In this document: positions 33,739 to 43,254 of the stretch, piece by piece
How positions within the stretch are numbered: position 1 is the first letter of the stretch
Layout: each line of letters opens with the position of its first letter
Source of the DNA: an uncultured Christensenella sp.
Lineage (GTDB): Bacteria; Bacillota; Clostridia; Christensenellales; CAG-917
NCBI GenBank assembly: GCA_910584155.1
Contig: CAJTYG010000003.1
Span: forward strand, 154,630-218,629
Length of the DNA: 64,000 bases
Direction: 5' to 3'
Notes under the pieces: generated by a model
The model's database searches: none
What the model saw: only the letters and a program-made list of their open reading frames with translations
What the model was told of the DNA's origin: nothing
Program-made: the position numbers and the translations under genes

Positions 33739-35396
33739 GTTATATCGAGGAATATCTCGAGGCTGGGCTTGCAGGAAGAATTGACATCCCCAAATACGTC
33801 ATTAAACAGTATGAGCTACTAATCCCCATCATCGAGGGAAAACATTCGAGATGGTACTACGATGCGGCAAAAGGCAACAAACCTATTGAATTTGCAGAAA
33901 AGTTTTGCAGGCAATCAAAAGATGAATGGCTCGGCAAGCCAATACAATATCTTTTGTGGCAAAAGGCAGCGATAGAGGCAATATACGGAATTGTAGAAAG
34001 AGGAAGCGGATATAAAAAACATCAGCGTGTACTCCTTGAGGTCGGAAAAAAGAATGGCAAGACCACCATGTTTGCTCCGATAACATTATATGAAACGGCA
34101 AAAAAAGGCAATGAGGTTTACAGCGCATCAAACGCACTACAACAAAGCAAAATCATTTGGACAGAAGCTCTGAATATGCTTCAACAGTCACCACAGTTAA
34201 GGCGTGGACTGAGGAAAAGACAGTTTAGCATACAAAATACACGTGAGAACGGATTTAGTATTTTTACGCCACTTGCAAACACGCCCGATATGCTCGATGG
34301 AAAATTGCCAAAGGTTGTATTCTTGGACGAAATCCACGAACTGGGGCAAGACATATACGACATACTCTATAACGGACAAATAGCATGTGCAGACCCACTC
34401 TTGATAATGGCAAGTACAAACGGATATTTGAGAGGCGCTCTGTTCGATACCGAGCGAGAGAACAGTATTCAGATATTAAATGGTGCTATTCAAGATGAAC
34501 GCAAATTCTCGTTGCTGTACGAATTGGATAATCCAAAAGATTGGCAAAACGAGGCACACTGGTCACAGGTAAATCCCAGTCTCGGCTGGACTTTTACAAA
34601 AGATAAGTTACGTGAGGTCGTGGCGGCGGCGATGTCAAAACCATCGTCTCTAAACGCAGTCAAAGTAAAACATTTTAACCTTGGCGGCGTAAGCGAAAAG
34701 GCGTACTTCGAATATGACTTGATAAATAACGAGCGCACATTTGATATAAAGAGGTTTAGAAACTATGACGCAATCGGAGGATTTGACCTCTCGCTCACTA
34801 ATGACCTTACAGCGTTTTGTACGTTGTTTTGGGACTATGAGAATAAAGAGTTCTGCGCAGAAGTGATGTTTTGGATATCGCAGGATTTTTATGATAAGGC
34901 AATAACTGACCCACGCATGGGCAACGTATGGAGACTGTGGGTAGAACAGGGCTATATTAGAATCGCAGGCATAAATAGTATCGACCACTCGGCGATAGTT
35001 GATTACGTTAACGACATGGTTCTGAAAAATAATATCTGCTACCGATGGATTTATTACGATGCATACTCGGCAAGATACTTAGTTACAGCACTAAGCAACG
35101 AGGGGTTCAAGGAAGACAAGTGTCTAATCAGATGTCAACAGGGTAGCAAAACGCTTGCTGTGCCGTTTCAAAAGCTCGAAGCCGAACTGGCGGCGAAAAA
35201 AGTAAATTACAACAATAACCCTGTTGTTAAATGGTGTTTGACAAACGTGGCAGTCGAGGAAGATCCTCGCAACAAGAATCCATTGCCAGCAAAGGCAGGT
35301 AAAAACAATATGAAGAAAATAGACGGCTTTGCGGTCATACTCGATGCATTTGTCGGGGTGTGCGACCACCGTGCGGAGTTTATAGGTGAGGAATGA
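33735..35396 (+). CDS. terL: Terminase large subunit
   Basis: 553 residues. Packaging ATPase and nuclease. The ATPase motif is VGKKNGKTT (about 102), Walker B VVFLDEIHEL (about 194). The nuclease domain begins at GGFDLSLTNDLTAFC (about 348) and has further acidic residues at YYDAYSA and near the C-terminus. Length is normal for the HK97-type family. It overlaps the portal gene by four bases. Confidence 0.93.
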   Translation: MSYIEEYLEAGLAGRIDIPKYVIKQYELLIPIIEGKHSRWYYDAAKGNKPIEFAEKFCRQSKDEWLGKPIQYLLWQKAAIEAIYGIVERGSGYKKHQRVLLEVGKKNGKTTMFAPITLYETAKKGNEVYSASNALQQSKIIWTEALNMLQQSPQLRRGLRKRQFSIQNTRENGFSIFTPLANTPDMLDGKLPKVVFLDEIHELGQDIYDILYNGQIACADPLLIMASTNGYLRGALFDTERENSIQILNGAIQDERKFSLLYELDNPKDWQNEAHWSQVNPSLGWTFTKDKLREVVAAAMSKPSSLNAVKVKHFNLGGVSEKAYFEYDLINNERTFDIKRFRNYDAIGGFDLSLTNDLTAFCTLFWDYENKEFCAEVMFWISQDFYDKAITDPRMGNVWRLWVEQGYIRIAGINSIDHSAIVDYVNDMVLKNNICYRWIYYDAYSARYLVTALSNEGFKEDKCLIRCQQGSKTLAVPFQKLEAELAAKKVNYNNNPVVKWCLTNVAVEEDPRNKNPLPAKAGKNNMKKIDGFAVILDAFVGVCDHRAEFIGEE

Positions 35397-36718
35397 AAAT
35401 CTTAGGTTTTGAAATCAAAAGAGCAGTGCGTAAGGGTGAACTGCCTCCAATAACACAGGAGCGCAGTCGCTCGAATCATAGCTCGCCACAATTAAAGCTC
35501 CAACTTGGGACGTATCCGGGATTAGTTCCCACATTTTCTATTCTCAATAATTTTACAGATAGTGAGGCATATATGTCCGCTCTCCGCACAAACGCAGTGT
35601 ACTGTAGTAAAGGTGTTTTCTCATCGGTCCGCATTTTGAAAGACGGTGAGCAAAAACATGACTGGACAGCATTAGATAGAATATTACAGTTTCGCCCGAA
35701 TCCGATAAACTGTGCCGCAGTGTTTTGGGAGAGAGTAGCCTTGTTTTATTTTCACTATAACAATGCTTTCATATATATTGAGCGTGACGCTTACGGTTCG
35801 CCGATAGCGTTGTGGGCTCCCGACCCCGCTGAAATACAATTTTGCAAGCTCGAATCTAACAACGAGCTCGTGCTTCGCTTTATTATCAACGGAAAGACCG
35901 TCATTTATCCGTATTCGCAGATGGCACACATAGCCAACACAGTGATTGACGATCATCTGTTCGGCGTTCAAAACAAGAGTCTCAAAAGAATTCTAAACCT
36001 CATAAACACGAATTATCAAGGCATAGAACAAGCAATAGTTCAAAGCGCATATATTCGGTTTTTGGGGAAGATACCCACAAAGTTATCGCCTGAATCTTTG
36101 AGAGCGAAAGCAGAAGATTTAACAGACAACTATTTGCGGGTGGGTTCAGATAAGGATCCTGTGAGTGTACTTGTGACCGACTCATCTCTTGAATTAACCG
36201 AAGTTGGTAACGGTGTTCGTAAAACTGCGACCTACAACGAGATGAAACAATTTAATGAGATTGTTTACAAATTCTTAGGATGTCCCGAGGATGTGATAGC
36301 AGGCAAAGCCACAGAGGATGGAATGGTTGCGTATTATGAGCGTACAATAGATCCTTTTTATGAGAGATTAACACAGGAGCTCACCGAAAAGATTTTTTCA
36401 CGTGCCGAATTTGATAAGGGCAACCGCATCGTGTTTTCAGATCGAAAACTGCAATATTTGAGTATGAAAACTCGCCTTGAAATATTTAATGCGGCTCGTG
36501 AAATTGGAGCATTTGCACTCGGCACGCTGGGAGACTTGCTCGGACTGCCTGTGCCGCACAACAAGCGCAATCTAATTGTTACTTCGCAGAACTACTCGCA
36601 CAATCAGCAAGGCAAAAGCGGCGACCAAGATGGTGGCGGAGAGGACGGCAAACAGCCAAATAATAACGAAACTAAAACCGACGAGGATGATGGAGGCAAT
36701 AAAGATGAAAGTAAATGA
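35393..36718 (+). CDS. Portal protein (HK97 type)
   Basis: 441 residues. The portal core shows YMSALRTNAVYCSKGVFSSV, then FHYNNAFIYIERD, and the C-terminal QFNEIVYKFLGCPEDV with the typical second helix NGMVAYYERTIDPF-like segment. The last 60 residues are an acidic, Gly/Asn-rich tail of low complexity. It forms the twelve-fold ring through which DNA passes. It overlaps the protease gene by 14 bases. Confidence 0.9.
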   Translation: MKILGFEIKRAVRKGELPPITQERSRSNHSSPQLKLQLGTYPGLVPTFSILNNFTDSEAYMSALRTNAVYCSKGVFSSVRILKDGEQKHDWTALDRILQFRPNPINCAAVFWERVALFYFHYNNAFIYIERDAYGSPIALWAPDPAEIQFCKLESNNELVLRFIINGKTVIYPYSQMAHIANTVIDDHLFGVQNKSLKRILNLINTNYQGIEQAIVQSAYIRFLGKIPTKLSPESLRAKAEDLTDNYLRVGSDKDPVSVLVTDSSLELTEVGNGVRKTATYNEMKQFNEIVYKFLGCPEDVIAGKATEDGMVAYYERTIDPFYERLTQELTEKIFSRAEFDKGNRIVFSDRKLQYLSMKTRLEIFNAAREIGAFALGTLGDLLGLPVPHNKRNLIVTSQNYSHNQQGKSGDQDGGGEDGKQPNNNETKTDEDDGGNKDESK

Positions 36719-37343
36719 TTTGCAGATGCGTGATTTTTATCACGATTATCGCAGAGTGATGGAGGTAAGAGCCGAACCCATATCGGACAATGGCGACTTG
36801 TTGCTCAAAGGCGTTCCCGTTATTTTCGATAAAAAATATTTACTCTTTGAATACGGTGGGAAAAAGGTGTATGAGATTATCAAACGCAGCGCATTTGACG
36901 GGGCAGACTACGCAGATGTTCCTCTTAAATATAATCACGGCGATGCGAAAGGTACGCCTGCTCGAACCACAAGCAAAACTGAGCGAGGGCGACTCACAAT
37001 AAGAGTCGAACAGGATCGGGTCGATGTTGAGATGAATCTACTCCACACGTCGGGGGGAAGAGATTTATATGAAGAAGTCAGCGCAGGGACAGTATCTCAA
37101 ATGAGTTGGGCGTTTATTCAAGATCGAGAACAAGAAGAAATAATCGAACAGGGTGATGAAATTACATTCGTCGTGAACAAAGTCCAAAGGATATTTGATA
37201 TAAGTGCCGTTGACTTTGGCGCAAATAACGAAACTTCAATCTACGCACGCAGGTTTGGTGATTTGGACGAAAGAGCCAAGGCGCTGGACGAGCGCAAATG
37301 CGAGGCGTTGAGAAAGAAAATAAAAATACATTCATTAAGTTAG
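36705..37343 (+). CDS. Prohead protease (HK97 type)
   Basis: 212 residues from the ATG at 36705, which follows TGGAGG and lies within the portal gene end. The fold motifs are visible: GVPVIFDKKYLLFE, IIKRSAFDGA, then the catalytic His region YNHGD and the Ser region VSQMSWAF. It cleaves the N-terminal part of the capsid protein during head maturation. Confidence 0.88.
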   Translation: MKVNDLQMRDFYHDYRRVMEVRAEPISDNGDLLLKGVPVIFDKKYLLFEYGGKKVYEIIKRSAFDGADYADVPLKYNHGDAKGTPARTTSKTERGRLTIRVEQDRVDVEMNLLHTSGGRDLYEEVSAGTVSQMSWAFIQDREQEEIIEQGDEITFVVNKVQRIFDISAVDFGANNETSIYARRFGDLDERAKALDERKCEALRKKIKIHSLS

Positions 37344-37356
37344 GAGGAAAATCTGT

Positions 37357-38622
37357 ATGTACAAAACACTTGCAGAAGTCCAGCAAAGAAAGGCGGCGGT
37401 AAATGCTCGCCTTAAAGCAATTGTAGATGAATCCAATGGGGATTTGTCTCCCGAGCAAATGAGTGCGCTGAGCACAGAACAAGACGAACTGATTAAGGAG
37501 CGCACAATACTTACTCAGGCGGAAATTCAGTTCAAAAATCAAGTGACACCTATTCCAAATCCTACAGAAGAACCTGTTGTTGCTCCAACCAATATGGAAC
37601 ATCAAAATCGAGCAGCGATAGCCGAGAGTATGAGCAAAAGGGATAAGATTGCACTTATTATCGGCAAACAGGCTCGCAGAGTGGCGTTCACTGAATCTGA
37701 GAAGCGTGCACTTGGTACGGCTCTCACAACTACCGCAACCACTTTTGTCAAAGCATCAGAAAGTGCAAACGGCGTCAACAACGCAGGTGTGCTTATCAGC
37801 ACGTCTCTCGTTCTCGATCTGCTGAAAGAGGAGGGCAAACTCAGTCCTATCGTCGAGAGAGCCGTGTCCGCTATGACACATGTGCCTGGACTGACAGACT
37901 TCCCTTATCGCAAGAGCAGAGACAAAGCAAGATACAAAACCGAGGGTGCGGACGGTAAGGATAATCAAATGGAATGGGACAAGCTCTACGGAACAAAGGG
38001 CTACATCCAAACAATTATTCCAATAACCGACGAGATTATGGCTCTGACAGACTTTGACTTCGGAGCGTATATCATTGAACAAATCGCTCAGGACTTTGAC
38101 GAAGATTGGGCAGAACAGCTCATCTACGGGGACGGTAGCACCGACCATCTCACTGGTATAACGAAGAATGCAGTAAATGCAGATTATAGCGGTTCGGCCG
38201 TCGATGCACTCATTGCAGGCATTAAGCTCTGCAAGGGCAGATATCGTCGCAACGCCGAAATATATGTTGCTCAAGACCTGTCAGACGATGTGCTTTTTAC
38301 GACCAATAAGAAAGGCGACTTCCTCTATCCGCTTTTCAACAATCAAACAGGCATCACTTCCGTCGGCCCGATAAAAATCAACGTCGACGAAAACCTCAAA
38401 GACGGCGAGTTTATTATCGGAAACATCGAAAAGTATTTCAAAATAAACGGACTTATTCCGTTTAGAATTGAAACAGACCGCATAGCCAGACGAGGCGTAA
38501 CAGAATATATCGCATCTCAATATGCCTGTTCAATGCCTGTTCCGGGTGCATTCGTGTACGGCAAAAAGGTAGCTGCACCAACCACACCAACTACACCGAC
38601 TACGGACACTGAAACAAAATAA
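37357..38622 (+). CDS. Major capsid protein (HK97 fold)
   Basis: 421 residues. The first 95 or so are a helical delta domain (KAAVNARLKAIVDESNG ... AEIQFKNQ) expected to be removed by the protease. The HK97 core follows with GVLISTSLVLDLLKEEGKL, IPITDEIMAL and DWAEQLIYGDGS. A short C-terminal tail of P-T-T repeats is unusual and may be exposed on the head surface. AGGAGG precedes the start. Confidence 0.93.
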   Translation: MYKTLAEVQQRKAAVNARLKAIVDESNGDLSPEQMSALSTEQDELIKERTILTQAEIQFKNQVTPIPNPTEEPVVAPTNMEHQNRAAIAESMSKRDKIALIIGKQARRVAFTESEKRALGTALTTTATTFVKASESANGVNNAGVLISTSLVLDLLKEEGKLSPIVERAVSAMTHVPGLTDFPYRKSRDKARYKTEGADGKDNQMEWDKLYGTKGYIQTIIPITDEIMALTDFDFGAYIIEQIAQDFDEDWAEQLIYGDGSTDHLTGITKNAVNADYSGSAVDALIAGIKLCKGRYRRNAEIYVAQDLSDDVLFTTNKKGDFLYPLFNNQTGITSVGPIKINVDENLKDGEFIIGNIEKYFKINGLIPFRIETDRIARRGVTEYIASQYACSMPVPGAFVYGKKVAAPTTPTTPTTDTETK

Positions 38623-38637
38623 CAAAAGAGGGCTGCC

Positions 38638-38913
38638 ATGTACATATCAATCGAACAACTTAGGGACGCAGTGTCCAAGGATGATTTGCCTTTTATAAAT
38701 GCAAAACTTGTTTTGCTGAAAGAAGAGGCTATATCTTCACTTTTGCCGACGACAGGTCTTAAAAATACTGGTAGTAGCATTAAAGTTGGCAGTGAACTCG
38801 ATAGACTTAGCGACCGATATATTGTTGAATATTGCAGGGCAGCCCTCGACGGCGTCGACAATGAACGAACAATACTCTCACTGCAAGTGCAGATACAGGC
38901 TTTAATAAGATGA
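38638..38913 (+). CDS. Head-tail connector (gp6-like)
   Basis: 91 residues, helical; MYISIEQLRDAVSKDD and the C-terminal helix fit the small adaptor that sits below the portal. Position directly after the capsid gene supports this. It overlaps the next gene by four bases. Confidence 0.65.
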   Translation: MYISIEQLRDAVSKDDLPFINAKLVLLKEEAISSLLPTTGLKNTGSSIKVGSELDRLSDRYIVEYCRAALDGVDNERTILSLQVQIQALIR

Positions 38914-39305
38914 AAAACCGTAAGTTTAAATTTTATTTTTGCGAGTCGGTCGGGAAAAAGCCGAATCTAACATATCGTCGGCATTTTATCCATAACAAGG
39001 AAAGCTGCGGATTTTGGGCTGAACGGCGAGACCTTTCTCGCAGTGAAATTCTTGCAAACGATGCTGCAGGAATTAAAACAGCATTGCTCATCACAATAGG
39101 ATATAACCCTGCAGTATTGGAAATGTTCCACGATTTGATAATAGAGGACGAGTACGGCAAGACTTACAAAATCAAAAACAAGCCAGATGAGTATAACTAT
39201 TCTAAAGGCGACATTAAAATCGAAGCATACGAGTACAAAGACAATACAGTTTACGGTGAGGATGACATCTATGAGAATAATGCAACCGCAACAGTCGGCA
39301 ATTAA
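38910..39305 (+). CDS. Head closure protein
   Basis: 131 residues, mainly beta. It contains SCGFWAERRDLSRSEILAN and ends with IKIEAYEYKDNTVYGEDDIY, a pattern common in head-closure (stopper) proteins of this phage type. Assignment rests on pattern and position. Its end overlaps the next gene by 35 bases in another frame. Confidence 0.65.
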   Translation: MKNRKFKFYFCESVGKKPNLTYRRHFIHNKESCGFWAERRDLSRSEILANDAAGIKTALLITIGYNPAVLEMFHDLIIEDEYGKTYKIKNKPDEYNYSKGDIKIEAYEYKDNTVYGEDDIYENNATATVGN

Positions 39306-39738
39306 AGCGATTGAGGAGGCTCTCACAGAGGCGGGGTGGAGCGATGGATACGCACTCTCTGATAAAGAGATTGCAAATGCGCCGAGCCCGTTATTCTACA
39401 AGGATGCAACTCCTAAATCGGCGGCAGATGCACGTGTGGTGGTGAACGGCGTAGGACGAAAATTATATTGCATATATACACTGTTAAAACCCGACGTTAA
39501 GTATTCGCAGAATACGGTGCATCATACAGACATAACCGTGGCGTTGACGTTTTATTTTGACGATGCGTTCACGTTTGCTGATGGTTCGCATCACGCAAAG
39601 TTTTTAGATGCCCTCCTCGATGAGTTGAGTGCAGAGGAGTGGGCAATATCTATGAGCGGTGATGAAAGAGTTGTAAGTCAGAGTGACCACTCGCCGTACA
39701 TGTACAGAAAAGTGCTTTATGTATCAAACATTTTTTAA
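39271..39738 (+). CDS. Probable tail terminator or completion protein
   Basis: 155 residues from the ATG at 39271 (another in-frame ATG at 39280 is possible). Alpha/beta with the C-terminal sequence SPYMYRKVLYVSNIF, typical of small tail-end proteins. It lies between head closure and tail tube, where the terminator gene normally is. No stronger motif seen. Confidence 0.6.
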   Translation: MRIMQPQQSAIKAIEEALTEAGWSDGYALSDKEIANAPSPLFYKDATPKSAADARVVVNGVGRKLYCIYTLLKPDVKYSQNTVHHTDITVALTFYFDDAFTFADGSHHAKFLDALLDELSAEEWAISMSGDERVVSQSDHSPYMYRKVLYVSNIF

Positions 39739-39748
39739 GGAGGCAATT

Positions 39749-40381
39749 ATGCCAAACACATTACCTAAAAAAGTAGTAACGCAAGGACTTGCAAAAGTAG
39801 CAACTCAAAGACTCAACGACACACACAGCGGATATGAATCAGAAGTAACAGAGTGGGAGGGGCACCATTCGCTTGTTATCACTCCGTCACAATCAAAGAT
39901 GCTTCTACCGAGCGGAGATGATCCCGCATGGGGAGAGGTTAGAGGTCCAGTCGTGTGTGATCTCGAACTCAAAATTTATGCCATTCCAGTAGAACTCATG
40001 TCCAAACTGCTGGGCGTAGAATATTCAGATGAAGATGGCGTATCCATGAGCAGTGATGCCTCATCTCTATATGTCGGTCTTGCAGTAACTGTTAAGGAAA
40101 CACGAGATGGGGCAAAAACGCAAAATAAAACCATTGCGTATAAAACATGTTGGGATTTGCCCGAAATATCAAACAAAACAGTCAGCGAGGACGATACCGC
40201 AGTAGCGGATCTCACAATCAAAGGCAAGGCTTACCCAGTGTTTTATACAAAGGCGGACGGCAGCCAAGGAAACAAGACGCTCTCAATCTTTAACAGCGTT
40301 AAGCAAAAGGCAAAATGGGAAGCAAATGCAACGTCCATTCAGTTTCCAAGCGAAACCAGTGCAATAACGCCTGCGGAATAA
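39749..40381 (+). CDS. Major tail tube protein
   Basis: 210 residues from the ATG at 39749, with a perfect AAGGAGG site. Beta-rich with an acidic loop; content such as AVADLTIKGKAYPVFYTKADGS fits the tail tube family. Position before the chaperone and tape measure genes supports the call. Confidence 0.78.
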   Translation: MPNTLPKKVVTQGLAKVATQRLNDTHSGYESEVTEWEGHHSLVITPSQSKMLLPSGDDPAWGEVRGPVVCDLELKIYAIPVELMSKLLGVEYSDEDGVSMSSDASSLYVGLAVTVKETRDGAKTQNKTIAYKTCWDLPEISNKTVSEDDTAVADLTIKGKAYPVFYTKADGSQGNKTLSIFNSVKQKAKWEANATSIQFPSETSAITPAE

Positions 40382-40415
40382 AAGCTAAACAAATTAAACA
40401 GTTACGGAGGGAAAT

Positions 40416-40937
40416 ATGGCTGTTAAAAGATACGCAAAAAGATTTGTAGCAACTTACCACTACACCGACCCCGACTCGGGACAAGATGAGGATATCGCAT
40501 TTGTAGCAAACGGTCGAATTATGCCGTTATTCAAGTCTTTGGTCGGGGTTGAGCTATCAAAAGCTCTTGAGGAGTATAAAGAATCGCTTTGTAAAGTGAT
40601 CAATAAAGACAGGGTAGAGGCAATTTTCAAATTTGACGAAGCAAAAACTGCCGATGACAAATTGGCGGTGCTTACGGATAATATCGATGACTTTGCGGCA
40701 ATGATGAGCACAGCGATGAGCGTGCGCTCGTATGGCGAGAATGACATCGATTTGATTGAGGCTATATTGTTATGTGCAAGAATATGTGCTCTGCCAACAG
40801 AGGACGAGGGAGAGGCTCTTGCTATTGGCAGAGAAATTATACCCGATGAGATATATCAAGACCCTACATTTGCGTTTGAAATATTGCAGCTCGCAATAAA
40901 TTATGAATCTCACGCAAAAAAAAACTCCACAAGATAA
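40416..40937 (+). CDS. Tail assembly chaperone, short form (gpG-like)
   Basis: 173 residues. Binds the tape measure during tail assembly. The reading frame ends in HAKKNSTR just after nine A (40916-40924) that form the slippery heptamer A-AAA-AAC. A shift back by one base yields the long form described next. A CGGAGGG site is present. Confidence 0.8.
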   Translation: MAVKRYAKRFVATYHYTDPDSGQDEDIAFVANGRIMPLFKSLVGVELSKALEEYKESLCKVINKDRVEAIFKFDEAKTADDKLAVLTDNIDDFAAMMSTAMSVRSYGENDIDLIEAILLCARICALPTEDEGEALAIGREIIPDEIYQDPTFAFEILQLAINYESHAKKNSTR

Positions 40938-41161
40938 GCTCTGATAGACAAATTGCCCCTGAACTTGTAGAAGAATATGGACTGACATCGTGTCTGCTAT
41001 ATACTCTCGCACAGCTCGGGTTCAAAATTGACATATTGTCATTCGGCATGAATGTCATTATGGACGTAGTGGAGTTTGCGGCGGCTATTGGCGACGGTGA
41101 GAAAATCAGCAACGAAGATATCCTTGATGTTAATAACACTGATGTAGATTTGGAGTTTTAA
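40925..41161 (+). CDS. Tail assembly chaperone, frameshift extension (gpT-like)
   Basis: Reached only by -1 frameshifting at 40919-40925; it has no start codon of its own. From 40925 the frame reads LHKISSDRQIAPELVEEYGL and runs 78 codons to a TAA at 41159-41161, two bases before the next gene. The long product is about 248 residues. This two-product layout is conserved in long-tailed phages. Confidence 0.8.
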   Translation, partial: LHKISSDRQIAPELVEEYGLTSCLLYTLAQLGFKIDILSFGMNVIMDVVEFAAAIGDGEKISNEDILDVNNTDVDLEF

Positions 41162-41162
41162 G

Positions 41163-41573
41163 ATGGACGGAGTATCAAGCGAATTAGATATATTCTTCGA
41201 CGAGCTCTCTACTATAGGCGAAGAAGCTATACAGGCAACAAAAGAGGTAATAGATGAAGCAACCGAGCTGGTCTATAACGGAATTCGACAAGATGTCCCT
41301 GTCAGAACGGGAGGATTGCGAGATAGCCTAAAACGCACCAAAGTCGATAGTGGCGATTGGTATGGATATGACATCGAATTTGAGGGCAATGCTCCGAATG
41401 GTGAGCCATATCAAAAAATAGCCAATGTTCTCAATTATGGAGTCCCCGCATCTAAAAGTTCAGGCGGAGTTAGTGGGCGGCACTTTGTAGCAAACAATAT
41501 CAAAAAATTGAAAGGGCTGAACGATAAAATAGAGGCGAGAATATCGGCAAAGATAGCACAACACGATACGTGA
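41163..41573 (+). CDS. HK97 gp10-like minor tail/head-tail protein
   Basis: 136 residues. The middle carries the gp10 signature VPVRTGGLRDSLK, and the C-terminus has GRHFVANNIKKL. In most HK97-type phages this gene lies before the tail tube gene; here it follows the chaperone, an unusual order. The 85 bases after it hold only a small GTGGG/CCCAC hairpin. Confidence 0.7.
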   Translation: MDGVSSELDIFFDELSTIGEEAIQATKEVIDEATELVYNGIRQDVPVRTGGLRDSLKRTKVDSGDWYGYDIEFEGNAPNGEPYQKIANVLNYGVPASKSSGGVSGRHFVANNIKKLKGLNDKIEARISAKIAQHDT

Positions 41574-41658
41574 AAGTAGTTCAATAAAGAACATGGCGCA
41601 CCTCCGTCGCTTTATGTGGGTTTAACTCCCACCTTTCACGCAACATACGAGGTTATAT

Positions 41659-43251
41659 ATGGCGGTTGAAGTTGGACGCTCAATAAGTGGGCTGACCCAA
41701 AAAGTAAAAGATTACAATTCTGAAATTCGGAAGAGCAGGCAAGAAACGCATGCTCTTGATAAGGCATTGAAACTCAACCCCGGCAATGTAGACCTTGTAA
41801 AACAAAAATACGCTACGCTGTCAAATCAACTTACGCTCAACAGGAGTAAACTTGACGCCCTCAAACAAAAGCAGAATCAACTTAATGTTGAGCTGAAAGC
41901 AGGCACGATAACACAACAAACATACGAAAAAGAGCTTATAAAAGTTAGCAAAGGACAAAAGGCAGCAGAGACAGCGATTGCCGAATGTACCGAAGCAATG
42001 CGCAAGCAAAACTCGGAAATTCGCAATGCAAAATTTAATAACCTTATTAGCGGACTCGACAAATCGCAGCAAAAAACTGAAAAACTGTCCAGAGCAGTGC
42101 TTGCACTCGGTGCAGGACTGGTGATGATTACAAAATCGGCAATCTCGGTAGGGGATGCGCTTGATGATAATGCTACAAAGTATAACACCACAGCCGAGCA
42201 ACTGCAGATACAACGCAATCGTTACTCTAAACTTACCGCCGATAGCGAAACCTATGTTAATGCTCTTGCTCGTGTAGGTTCGATGCAGAGCTCGATTGCA
42301 GCAGGGCGAGGGCAGAGATATATAACATATCTCAAACAGCTTGGTATTAGTCAGTCTGATTTAGCCAACAAAACCAATGCCGAGATATTTGACCTAATAT
42401 ATGAAAAACTCCGCACTGTAACAGATGCAACCTCACGGGCGACGATAGCGCAGGGGCTATTCGGCGACTCAGGACTTAATGTTGCTACGGTTGCAGGTAC
42501 GGCGCAAGAGGCAATCGATGCACTCGACAAGACTCTTATAGAAAACGGAATCATCACAAGTGAGCAGGCTGCGCTTGCAGGGCAGGCGCAAGACACACTC
42601 GATAGCTTGAAGTATCAATATCAAGCGGTTTCTGCTGAAGTCCTCGTATCGTTGTTGCCAGCATTCAATGCCCTTTGCGACTTTTTGAAAGACACTGTTA
42701 TACCGTGGGTGTCCAAACTATCAGAATGGTTCAAATCGCTTGGTGAAACAGGACAAAAGGCGTTTATGGTGCTATTGTTTGGACTAATCATATTGCCCAA
42801 GTTGATAGGTTTTATTAAAACTGTCGTAACAACGATGCACACCCTAAAAGCCGCTACTCTTGCACAAGCAGGCGCAATGGGTACGTTGACGGCGGCAAGC
42901 GGCCCGTGGATTGCGATACTTATGGCAATAGCGGCGGCTCTTATGCTTGTAATCTCGTTGATAAATATGTTCATCGGCAAATCAAAATCCGCCGTAGACG
43001 TTTCAAGTGAGCTGATGGACTCGCTCGCAGAAACCGAGCAAACGCTCAACGACATGGGATACACAACCAGTTACTCCGCAGAAAAGACCTACAACGATAA
43101 TACGCACAAATCGCTTGACGTCAACGTGAATGTTGCGGCATCGGGCGACACGAGAGAGAGTCAACAGTACGCCGATGAGGTCGGCGAAACGATATACGGC
43201 AATATCCGAGAGGACCTCATAAACCAAGCTCTGGGGCTGAAAATAAGGTGA
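41659..43251 (+). CDS. Tail tape measure protein
   Basis: 530 residues, a short tape measure. The N-terminal half is coiled coil (residues 10-115, with KQKYATLSNQLTLNRSKLDALK-like heptads), then a hydrophobic region and two long membrane-like helices (about 375-400 and 420-445). At roughly 0.15 nm per residue the tail should be about 80 nm long. GAGGT precedes the ATG. Confidence 0.85.
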   Translation: MAVEVGRSISGLTQKVKDYNSEIRKSRQETHALDKALKLNPGNVDLVKQKYATLSNQLTLNRSKLDALKQKQNQLNVELKAGTITQQTYEKELIKVSKGQKAAETAIAECTEAMRKQNSEIRNAKFNNLISGLDKSQQKTEKLSRAVLALGAGLVMITKSAISVGDALDDNATKYNTTAEQLQIQRNRYSKLTADSETYVNALARVGSMQSSIAAGRGQRYITYLKQLGISQSDLANKTNAEIFDLIYEKLRTVTDATSRATIAQGLFGDSGLNVATVAGTAQEAIDALDKTLIENGIITSEQAALAGQAQDTLDSLKYQYQAVSAEVLVSLLPAFNALCDFLKDTVIPWVSKLSEWFKSLGETGQKAFMVLLFGLIILPKLIGFIKTVVTTMHTLKAATLAQAGAMGTLTAASGPWIAILMAIAAALMLVISLINMFIGKSKSAVDVSSELMDSLAETEQTLNDMGYTTSYSAEKTYNDNTHKSLDVNVNVAASGDTRESQQYADEVGETIYGNIREDLINQALGLKIR

Positions 43252-43254
43252 AAT

